Below, one piece after another: positions 1-5,643 of a stretch of 8,710 nucleotides of DNA. The position numbers were made by a program, and so were the translations under genes. This stretch comes from Actinomycetota bacterium (GTDB lineage: Bacteria > Actinomycetota > Thermoleophilia > Gaiellales > Gaiellaceae): assembly GCA_013812465.1 (NCBI GenBank), contig JACCTK010000383.1:1-8710 (forward strand), written 5' to 3'. The notes beneath the pieces are model-generated. The model made no database searches. It saw only the letters and a program-made list of their open reading frames with translations, and was not told the DNA's origin. Positions within the stretch are counted from its first letter, which is position 1; every line of letters starts with the position of its first letter.

Positions 1-603
1 TGCGCCCCGGCGCACGAGCAACGCCGCCTCCAGCCGCTGTTCGCGACGCTCGTGCAGGAGATCGTCGCGCACGCGTACGACCGCACGACTGAAACCGGCC
101 AGCCTCTCGATCCGCCGCTTCTCCTCGTCCTCGACGAGTGCGCCAACATCGCACCGCTTCGCGACCTCGCAACGCTGGCATCGACCGGCGCAGGCCAGGG
201 GATCCAGCTGGTCTCGGTATTTCAGGACATCGCACAGATCAATGCGGTCTATGGAAGAGACCGCGCTCCGACCATCGTCTCGAACCACCGCGCGAAAGTC
301 ATCCTCTCAGGCATCGCCGACCCTCAGACGCTCGAATACGTGGCCCGTCTGCTCGGTGACGAGGAGGTACGCCAGACGTCAGCGACCTCGGGAGCCGAGG
401 GACGACACTCAACGACCGAGTCCGTCGCGTACCGCAACCTCGCGCCGGCGAACGTGCTCCGCGAGATGCGGCCGGGACAGGGCGTTCTCGTCTACGGCCA
501 TCTCGCCCCGGCGCGAATCGCGCTACGGCCGTGGTTCAAGGACCGCCGGCTCCGTCAGCTCGCGAGGCGCCCCGCTCGCCGTGTGGAAGCCGCGCTACCG
601 TGA
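1..603 (+). CDS. TraG/TraD/VirD4-family type IV coupling protein, C-terminal part (5' truncated by window)
   Basis: Frame 1 is open from the first base, so this is the last 200 residues of a longer protein; the GTG at 52 is internal, not a start. Visible are the Walker B-like segment LLLVLDECANIAPL (about residues 40-53 of the fragment, acidic pair D45-E46), the STGAGQGIQLVSVFQDIAQ block (61-79) and NHRAKVILSGIAD (95-107). These are hallmarks of the TraM-recognition/ATPase C-terminal region of TraG/TraD/VirD4 coupling proteins. Such proteins are inner-membrane hexameric ATPases that bring the relaxase-DNA complex to the type IV secretion channel. The Walker A and membrane segments must lie upstream of the window. 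The stop overlaps the next gene's GTG by four bases. A MobF relaxase at the other edge of the window supports a conjugation role. Confidence 0.9.
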   Translation, partial: CAPAHEQRRLQPLFATLVQEIVAHAYDRTTETGQPLDPPLLLVLDECANIAPLRDLATLASTGAGQGIQLVSVFQDIAQINAVYGRDRAPTIVSNHRAKVILSGIADPQTLEYVARLLGDEEVRQTSATSGAEGRHSTTESVAYRNLAPANVLREMRPGQGVLVYGHLAPARIALRPWFKDRRLRQLARRPARRVEAALP

Positions 604-1103
604 ACCTCATCCTCGAAGACCTGACCACACTGGCGCCCAAGCGCCTCGAGAAGCGCCTTGAGCAGCTCGCGCGCGATGCTCTTCCTTGCCACTCGGCGAC
701 CGTGTTCGACGGCAATCCCGATGACGGTCTGACCGTGGCGGTGCACGTCGACTCTCGGAGACGGGGTGATGTCCTTGACCTCGCGCGCGTCGTCGAGGAC
801 GACGCTGCCGTTCAGGCCTCCTGCGGCTGGTCGCTGCTTGCCCCGAGCCGTCGGCACTCGTACTGGCGTCTGCTCCTCCGCGTGAGCTTCGAGCGTCCCG
901 TGAAATGCATCTTCACCGTCGGCTTCGAGGTGCGGCAGCATCCGAGTGACCCGCTGGGAGCGACACTGCCGCTCTTGCTAGCCGCGAACCGGTTCGTCTT
1001 CGACTTTGACGGCCGGCTAGACCCCAATCGCCCGCTCGTCTGGCTCGCAGCACCGTTTGCACGCGAATGCGTCGTGGAGCTTCTGGCCGCGACTCGCACG
1101 TGA
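600..1103 (+). CDS. Unrecognised 167-aa protein translationally coupled to the coupling-protein gene
   Basis: I chose the GTG at 600 because it forms a GTGA overlap with the upstream stop and has a GGAAG Shine-Dalgarno-like run at 585-589. An in-frame ATG at 531 lies well inside the coupling-protein gene and is unlikely. The product is a small soluble-looking alpha/beta protein with no signal peptide or clear membrane segment. It starts with a charged helix-like stretch (APKRLEKRLEQLARDAL) and has a central arginine-rich strand region (WRLLLRVSFERP). I recognise no family or catalytic motif. The tight coupling suggests co-expression with conjugation functions, perhaps as an accessory of the coupling protein, but that is inferred from position only. 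It ends 26 bp from the convergent stop of the next gene. Confidence 0.7.
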   Translation: MNLILEDLTTLAPKRLEKRLEQLARDALPCHSATVFDGNPDDGLTVAVHVDSRRRGDVLDLARVVEDDAAVQASCGWSLLAPSRRHSYWRLLLRVSFERPVKCIFTVGFEVRQHPSDPLGATLPLLLAANRFVFDFDGRLDPNRPLVWLAAPFARECVVELLAATRT

Positions 1104-1129
1104 CCGCGGAAGTGGGCCGAATCGGAGAG

Positions 1130-1942
1130 CTAAACGCCGTGTTGCCAGCGACAACTTCCGTGCAGCTTGCCGTCGGCACGGAGCTCGAGGTCAACGCAAG
1201 CGATACGCCGGAGATGAGTCGTGATCGCGGTGTGATTCATCAGGAGTGCGCTCAACTCGTCGGCGTGCCTGTCAAGCGTCTCTAGATCTGCCTGCGGCGT
1301 TTCCAAGAACTGGTACAGCAGCACGTAGCCATCGAGGCGTGGCTGCTCGGTCGGTGGGAACGCGCCAGTTGGCATGAACTTGCGGAGTCGCTCGTACTGG
1401 TCTCTCGTGGCCAGATGGACAGCTCCCGCGAGCATCTGGATGAGCGCCGTGAACGGATCCTTGTCACTGCGGATCTTCAGCTCGCCGACGATGGGGGTGC
1501 GATTGTCGGAGCTGACAAGCAGCAGGTCGACCATCATGCCGGAGCGCCACGACCCCCCGTCGTCGTCGAAGTGGGCGCGGTTGGTGGTCCGGGCAGGTCT
1601 GATCTCGTAGTCGAGATACTCGGCGTTCAACCTCGGGGTGTTGCCGACCTCGAGGAGCGCCTGCTCGCGCAAGTACCAGGCGACGTGATGGGTCTTTGTG
1701 ATCTGCCCGATCGGGTCGGGCGCTTTCGGTGCACGATTCTTGTTGCTGTAGAAGCCCTCGGGGTTGCCATAGCGCCGGAAGGCCTCGATACCACTCGTGA
1801 ACTCCGCCACCAGAGGCTGAGGATCGGCGATCAGTTCTCTGGCGAGCACGCTCCGCTGCGCGTAGTTCATCTTGCAAACGCGTTGGTAGTAGCGCTGGAT
1901 CGTCGTGCGCGGAATTGGGTTGCGCTTACTCACACCTCCCAC
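1130..1942 (-). CDS. Putative PD-(D/E)XK-like nuclease-fold protein, function unknown
   Basis: The product is about 267-270 residues and I recognise no named family. The centre reads GMMVDLLLVSSDN then PIVGELKIRSDKDPFTALIQ. This gives a D139...E154-x-K156 pattern on two predicted strands, followed by a helix with Q169. That arrangement is typical of PD-(D/E)XK nuclease cores, and an upstream acid (E108, in LNAEYLDYEIR) could complete the site. The start is ambiguous. GTG at 1942 has an AGGA about 9 nt upstream. GTG at 1933 forms a GTGA overlap with the preceding stop, but its GGAGG lies only 1 nt away. Either way the gene is last in an operon directly after the beta-CASP nuclease gene, so the two are probably co-translated. 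No terminator hairpin is seen in the 26 bp after its stop. The nuclease assignment rests on the motif pattern alone. Confidence 0.75.
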   Translation of the reverse strand: MGGVSKRNPIPRTTIQRYYQRVCKMNYAQRSVLARELIADPQPLVAEFTSGIEAFRRYGNPEGFYSNKNRAPKAPDPIGQITKTHHVAWYLREQALLEVGNTPRLNAEYLDYEIRPARTTNRAHFDDDGGSWRSGMMVDLLLVSSDNRTPIVGELKIRSDKDPFTALIQMLAGAVHLATRDQYERLRKFMPTGAFPPTEQPRLDGYVLLYQFLETPQADLETLDRHADELSALLMNHTAITTHLRRIACVDLELRADGKLHGSCRWQHGV

Positions 1943-3174
1943 CAGACACCATCCTGATGGATCTCGACGTTCGAGAACAGATCGGCGTAGCGCTCCGGTG
2001 CCGCCGTGTGGATCGGCACCACGCGTTGCGCACCGATAGCAGCAGCGAGTGCCTGGAGATCGGCGGCCGCCGCGTGCCCCGAGGCGTGGATCGTTGTGAG
2101 CGGGATTTCGTGATCACCCAGCCACTCACATAGACGGCGGCCTGAAGGGGCGTCGAGGTAGCCTGGCCACATCGACCATACGGCAGCGGCTCCTCTAAGG
2201 CATCGTGCCCGCTCGAGTTCGCGCGTCATGGAACCGCGCATGGTCAACACGAGTCGTGGTCCGAGACTGGCCAACTGCTCGGGGAAGATCCGGTGCGAGC
2301 GGATCGCGTCGATCGCGTCGAACCTCTTCTCCTCGATGATGCGGCGGCGCTGCGCGTGCGGCACGAACACCCTGACGTCCTCCCAAGAAGCCTGGGGGAT
2401 AGTCTTGCGCCTCGTCGCGGCGGCGACGGCCGCGCCGTACAGGTCGAGTACGAGCATGCGGCCGGCGCGCTTCGAGGCGCGGTACACCGACACGAGTCGG
2501 TCAATGTTTTGGCCCGAGTAGCAGACCAGGACGATCCCCTCTGTCTCCCCACACAGCTTGGCTAGCTGGTGCTCGACCTCGCGTTCAGTCGTGTTTTGTT
2601 CCCCCGGGCGGCTGAGCCGAGTGCCTTCCAATACCAGCGCGTGCACGCCCGCGGGTGGCTCGTCAATCAGGCGCCGCCAAGTAGATGGCTTGCGGCCGTG
2701 CGCACGCAAATCCCCGCTATAGAGCAAGCGTCGGCCTCCCGCCTCGACCAGCAGCGCGTAGGCGTCGAACGCGCTGTGATCCACGAGCAGCGGCGTGACG
2801 GTGAACGGTCCAACCGCTAGCTGCTCGCGGTCGCGCATCGGCAGCCACTGGCGTGGCGCCTTGCCGGCGGGCATGAACGGCGCCGCCGCCTGCGATACCC
2901 GTCCCGCCGCCTCACCGCCATAGACGGGAACATCGGACGCGACGACCGCTAACAGCCCTATGTGGTCGGGATGCGTATGGCTGATCACAACGGCAAGGAG
3001 ACCATCCCGGTCGGTTCCAGGGGAAAGCCCCTGCACCGCTGGCAGGATAGGAGGATCGTCGGGGTCGTGCGAGAGCGGCAAGCCGATATCGAGCACGATG
3101 CGCTCGCCGTCGTGTTCGAGTTCGACGCAGCTGCCTCCGATCTCGCGTGCCCCGCGGTGGATCCGTGCGCGCAC
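1930..3174 (-). CDS. RNase J-like metallo-beta-lactamase/beta-CASP family nuclease (short form)
   Basis: The 414-residue product opens with IHRGAREIGGSCVEL, the usual beginning of RNase J-type proteins. It carries the zinc-ligand motif HTHPDH (residues 66-71), motif 3 in VDHSAFDA (H133) and motif 4 in LYSGDLR (D155). The beta-CASP region follows: an acidic residue after the MBL half (VLEGTRLSR, E183), the HASGH motif (363-367) and a C-terminal VVPIHT (H389). All expected metal-binding residues are therefore present and it should be an active hydrolase, by family an RNA endo/5'-exonuclease. At 414 residues it is shorter than housekeeping RNase J (about 550) and ends after the MBL/beta-CASP core, so the C-terminal RNase J domain is missing. 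The GTG start at 3174 lies 3 nt after the upstream stop with no strong ribosome site, implying translational coupling. The natural substrate is unknown. Confidence 0.9.
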   Translation of the reverse strand: MRARIHRGAREIGGSCVELEHDGERIVLDIGLPLSHDPDDPPILPAVQGLSPGTDRDGLLAVVISHTHPDHIGLLAVVASDVPVYGGEAAGRVSQAAAPFMPAGKAPRQWLPMRDREQLAVGPFTVTPLLVDHSAFDAYALLVEAGGRRLLYSGDLRAHGRKPSTWRRLIDEPPAGVHALVLEGTRLSRPGEQNTTEREVEHQLAKLCGETEGIVLVCYSGQNIDRLVSVYRASKRAGRMLVLDLYGAAVAAATRRKTIPQASWEDVRVFVPHAQRRRIIEEKRFDAIDAIRSHRIFPEQLASLGPRLVLTMRGSMTRELERARCLRGAAAVWSMWPGYLDAPSGRRLCEWLGDHEIPLTTIHASGHAAAADLQALAAAIGAQRVVPIHTAAPERYADLFSNVEIHQDGVWWEV

Positions 3175-3177
3175 CAG

Positions 3178-3636
3178 TCAGGCGGCGATCCACGCTGGCC
3201 CGGCCGCCGTCAAGCCCGGCATGACAAAGCGCTCGAAACCCCTGGCTAGATCGTCGCCGTCAACGGGAACCCGCCAGGAGCAGACGGAGCCGGTCCCATC
3301 CGGGTCGACCTCACCGAAGTGGAAGGAAACCGCGAAGTCGATCAGCTCGTCCGGGAGCTGAACCTCAAGGCGTTCCGGAACCCAGTCCTGACCCGTCATG
3401 CGAGCAACCGCCGCCGCGGTTCGGAGGGACTCGAACCGCATCACCCAGCGCCCCTCACCCGCCCACACCGGGTCGTCCGATTCGCCTACAGCGCATTCCA
3501 TCGCCTGAGCAAGGATGCACTCACGCTCATCGTCAGGGTCGGCACCGAGCGTCCCGAGGTTGCGAAGAGGGTTGAGCCAATGCTCGGCCCGGACCTGATT
3601 GATGAAACCAAGTAGACGAAGAGCGGCGTCACTCAT
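3178..3636 (-). CDS. Unrecognised small acidic protein, first gene of the nuclease operon
   Basis: This 152-residue product starts with ATG at 3636. No in-frame alternative exists close upstream, and the nearest Shine-Dalgarno-like GGAGG (3655-3651) is 14 nt away, which is long. It has no lysine at all and clearly more Asp/Glu (about 26) than Arg (12), so it is strongly acidic. Four features stand out: a short N-terminal helix-like region (LRLLGFINQVRAEHWLNPLR), a Cys-containing helix (ECILAQAMECAVGE, residues 38-52), several tryptophans, and a WIAA end. No signal peptide or transmembrane segment is visible. Its stop lies 3 nt before the beta-CASP nuclease start, so it is expressed with both downstream genes. 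An inhibitor, adaptor or DNA-mimic role for an acidic partner of nucleases would fit, but this is speculation. Confidence 0.75.
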   Translation of the reverse strand: MSDAALRLLGFINQVRAEHWLNPLRNLGTLGADPDDERECILAQAMECAVGESDDPVWAGEGRWVMRFESLRTAAAVARMTGQDWVPERLEVQLPDELIDFAVSFHFGEVDPDGTGSVCSWRVPVDGDDLARGFERFVMPGLTAAGPAWIAA

Positions 3637-3729
3637 CGAACCACTATCGGCCTCCGCGCAGAGCCACTTTATTGAGAACCGTGCGACCCCGAATTGGCCC
3701 TGACCTGAACCCGCCCGCCAGATCCGCCG
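3637..3729 (-). promoter_or_regulatory. Intergenic spacer, possible promoter of the nuclease operon
   Basis: This 93-bp spacer lies between the second TcmP-like gene and the small acidic protein gene, and is the largest gap inside the - strand gene run. Its middle is more AT-rich than its surroundings and, read on the - strand, holds TAAAGT (3671-3666), which fits a TANNNT -10 element. The would-be -35 (TTCGGG, 3693-3688) is poor. No hairpin followed by a T-run was found, so I cannot show that transcription from the three-Cys module stops here. An independent promoter is only a possibility. Confidence 0.25.
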
Positions 3730-4683
3730 TCAGCTAGCTGCCTCCCAGCGGGCCTGTTTGTCACGCAGTCTCACGGCTTCCTGGAAGAACCGCGGTGCGA
3801 GAGGATGTCGGCTCGCGAGGAGCAGATCGTAGAGTTCGCGCTTGCGCCCGCGCAGGTAGACCGTCACGCCCTCAAGCTTGTCGAAGCCCTCGGCGGCGAG
3901 TCGCCTGCGGTACCAATCGCGCACTGACGCGCCTTTCGTCTCGCTCCCCTCGATCAGCCGAAGCGGTTCAGCATGGCCGAGCATGGCGGCCGCCTTAGCG
4001 TCGTAGCCGGCGGCGAGTGCGCGGACGACGCCGGTTGTTGGGAGGTTGAGCAGAAGATCGAGGTGCGGGTACCGGTCGACAAAGAACTTGACCGTTTCCC
4101 ACCGAAGGTCGAGGCCTTCCTGGTCTCCGTAAAGGACGACGAGCGCGGTCCGCGGGACGAGCTGGGCGATCGTGTCGAGCACCTCAGCCCCGTTCGCATT
4201 GCCGCACAGGACGTGAGCGCGCGAGCTGTGCGCGACGCGGCGTCGTAGCGACTCGGCGCATGCTTCGTTCAGATCAGCGAATACGTAGCCGTCGAACGGC
4301 TTCCGGATCGCCATCGCCTCGAGCGGGGAGCCAGGAACGAAATCGCCGGTCTCGCGGACGTAGAGCTGGCCGGGGCCTGCGAAGAGCTCGATCCACCACA
4401 ACTGCCACTTCCCGCCCATCGCGGTCCCGACGATGTCCGCGTACCGACGAGCGTAGGCCGCTTTCGCGGCCGAGTGAAGGTGGACGGCGCGTGAAAAGAG
4501 CATGTCGTCGTCAGGTACGAGCCCTTTCGTCTCCCGACGCGGCTTCGGCCCGATCTGGAGCGCGAAGGCATCACGATCGAACAGACCGAGCTGTGGCGAC
4601 TTCTCGCGACGCCTGCGGCGTGGCGAAGCCTCGTGTTCGATCACGCGCCGGATGTGCTCGTCGAGGTCGTAGGGCCGGGTCAA
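3730..4683 (-). CDS. Divergent second TcmP-like protein (three-Cys-motif partner paralogue) with clamp-binding-like QLGLF
   Basis: This 317-residue protein shares the TcmP layout of the gene two places upstream. It has a nucleotide/SAM-binding-like IELFAGPGQ (98-106), PGSP (117-120), an acidic second motif VFADLNE (134-140), YGDQEGLDLRWETVKFF (185-201) where TcmP has IDPFGAEEIP, and LLNLPTTGVVRAL (211-223). The fold therefore looks Rossmann methyltransferase-like, though no activity is established for the family. An N-terminal extension of about 60 residues is basic (RRRRREK, 22-28) and followed by QLGLF (31-35), a match to the bacterial sliding-clamp-binding pentapeptide. The only initiator before residue 14 is TTG at 4683, with no Shine-Dalgarno site; GTG at codon 14 (4644) is an alternative and keeps the motif. 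The gene is 60 bp after DUF5131, in the same frame, so re-initiation or readthrough is possible. Confidence 0.8.
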   Translation of the reverse strand: MTRPYDLDEHIRRVIEHEASPRRRRREKSPQLGLFDRDAFALQIGPKPRRETKGLVPDDDMLFSRAVHLHSAAKAAYARRYADIVGTAMGGKWQLWWIELFAGPGQLYVRETGDFVPGSPLEAMAIRKPFDGYVFADLNEACAESLRRRVAHSSRAHVLCGNANGAEVLDTIAQLVPRTALVVLYGDQEGLDLRWETVKFFVDRYPHLDLLLNLPTTGVVRALAAGYDAKAAAMLGHAEPLRLIEGSETKGASVRDWYRRRLAAEGFDKLEGVTVYLRGRKRELYDLLLASRHPLAPRFFQEAVRLRDKQARWEAAS

Positions 4684-4743
4684 AAGGGTTCGGACCGTAA
4701 CGCGACGTCCGGACGGGCTTGAACTTGCTGGAGGTTGCGAAAA

Positions 4744-5604
4744 CTAGCGAGCGAGCGCGAATAGTGACGGGTCAAGGGCTGCGGGGGGCATCTCTCGCCG
4801 CTTGAGCTGCGGCGGGAAGGCATCGAAGTCGCCGCCCTTGCGGTCGCGGATGTTGCGAGCTCGGCCGAGCACGCTTCCGAGCTGCTTCATGAAGAATGGG
4901 ATGGAAACTTGGTCGCACGCTGCTGCGAGTTCGAGCGCCCACGACACGTCGAGCGGTCGTGCGCCTGGGCCACTTTCGCCGCCGACGATCAGCCAATCGA
5001 TGCCATCGAGGTCGAGCGGCGTTCGGCGGCCGGAACTCTCGAAGAGGCTTCCCAGGAGCGGCTCGGCGGAGATGAACCGGACCTCAGCAGGCACGCCGCG
5101 CAGAGCGTCAGCTCGCCACGTGAAACGGCTGTTTTCGATCGAGACACCAAGCCAGACATTCGCCCAGCCTTTGTCCCAGTCGTCAGGAAGACGCCCGGCC
5201 ACGAGCTCGGGGCGCTTCGTCAGGATCTGGTAGGTGAGATGAGGCGTTTGCCGAACGACATCCCATGCCTCGTCGCGCCAAGCATCGGCGCCAGGGTGGA
5301 ACCAGTCCGACCAAGAACAGGTGAAGACGAGCGTCGGCTCGCGCCATCGCAGGGGTTCGAAGAACTTTGTCTTCGAGCGGCGAAGCGCCTCAGGGTCGTG
5401 CCCGTACTGCCGCTGCTCGCGATACATGTAACAGTGGGCGCAGCCTGGACTGACGCGCTCGCAGCCCATCCACGGGTTCCAGGTCGCATCGGTCCACTCG
5501 ATCGCGCTAGCCGCCGCCACCGCACCGCCTCTCGGAGTTGCCCGCGGCTCGTCGGCCGTCGCAAAGCGAGCTTCGAGCAACCTGAGCTGGTTCCTGCCGG
5601 ACAT
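4744..5604 (-). CDS. DUF5131 / phage Gp37-Gp68 family protein (three-Cys-motif protein)
   Basis: The 286-residue product matches the DUF5131 (formerly Gp37_Gp68) family. Seen are IEWTDATWNPWMGC (35-48), the cysteine cluster C48-x6-C55-x2-C58 (with VSPGC and HCY), FTCSWSDWFHPG, YQILTKRP (125-132), FISAEPLLG (177-185), WLIVGGESGP (204-213) and FFMKQLG (237-243). The clustered cysteines resemble an iron-sulphur or radical-SAM-like site, but the family has no established reaction. Members are commonly found beside TcmP genes, as here on both sides. The start is uncertain. ATG at 5604 abuts a LexA-type palindrome and has no Shine-Dalgarno site. GTG at 5520 has GAGAGG (5533-5528) 7 nt upstream and would place the conserved IEWTDATWNP block near the N-terminus, with an 85-nt leader after the operator. 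The 28 extra residues have coding-like GC at third positions, so I keep the long form. Confidence 0.88.
   Translation of the reverse strand: MSGRNQLRLLEARFATADEPRATPRGGAVAAASAIEWTDATWNPWMGCERVSPGCAHCYMYREQRQYGHDPEALRRSKTKFFEPLRWREPTLVFTCSWSDWFHPGADAWRDEAWDVVRQTPHLTYQILTKRPELVAGRLPDDWDKGWANVWLGVSIENSRFTWRADALRGVPAEVRFISAEPLLGSLFESSGRRTPLDLDGIDWLIVGGESGPGARPLDVSWALELAAACDQVSIPFFMKQLGSVLGRARNIRDRKGGDFDAFPPQLKRREMPPAALDPSLFALAR
5518..5533 (-). promoter_or_regulatory. Ribosome binding site supporting an alternative DUF5131 start
   Basis: Reading the - strand, GAGAGG (5533-5528) is followed by a 7-nt spacer and an in-frame GTG (5520-5518). This is a better initiation context than the upstream ATG at 5604, which has no recognisable Shine-Dalgarno sequence. 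Use of this start would remove residues 1-28 and leave the conserved family core intact. Confidence 0.4.
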
Positions 5605-5618
5605 CGAACATATGTTCG
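5605..5618 (-). promoter_or_regulatory. LexA-type SOS box (CGAACATATGTTCG) upstream of DUF5131
   Basis: CGAACATATGTTCG is a perfect 14-bp palindrome. It fits the SOS box CGAACNNNNGTTCG recognised by LexA in actinobacteria and Bacillus, and has the expected AT-rich centre. Including the next base on the gene side, the + strand reads TCGAACATATGTTCGC, close to the extended mycobacterial form. It lies in the 39-bp gap between the tcmP stop (5644) and the DUF5131 ATG (5604), directly touching that ATG. Looking for GAAC-N4-GTTC elsewhere in the window by eye, I found no second copy. The TATGTT inside it also fits a TANNNT -10 element, so LexA binding would block a promoter for DUF5131 and the second TcmP-like gene. 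LexA itself is not encoded here. Confidence 0.8.
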
Positions 5619-5643
5619 CACGAGGCGCGGACGACTCTTCCGG

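Noticed and set aside
1104..1129. Possible bidirectional terminator between the convergent genes
   Set aside because: The 26-bp gap shows no inverted repeat of useful length and no T/A-run on either side.
3637..3650. CCGATAGTGGTTCG directly before the ATG of the small acidic protein, same geometry as the SOS box before DUF5131
   Set aside because: Only the GTTCG half-site is intact; 8 of 14 positions agree with the real box, so a second LexA site is not supported.
3731..3740. CAGCTAGCTG palindrome at the end of the second TcmP-like gene
   Set aside because: It lies in the last codons, cannot form a useful hairpin because there is no loop, and has no T-run, so it is not a terminator.
4706..4715. 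CGTCCGGACG palindrome between DUF5131 and the second TcmP-like gene
   Set aside because: Ten-base GC palindromes are expected by chance in this composition; no loop, no T-run and no match to a known operator.
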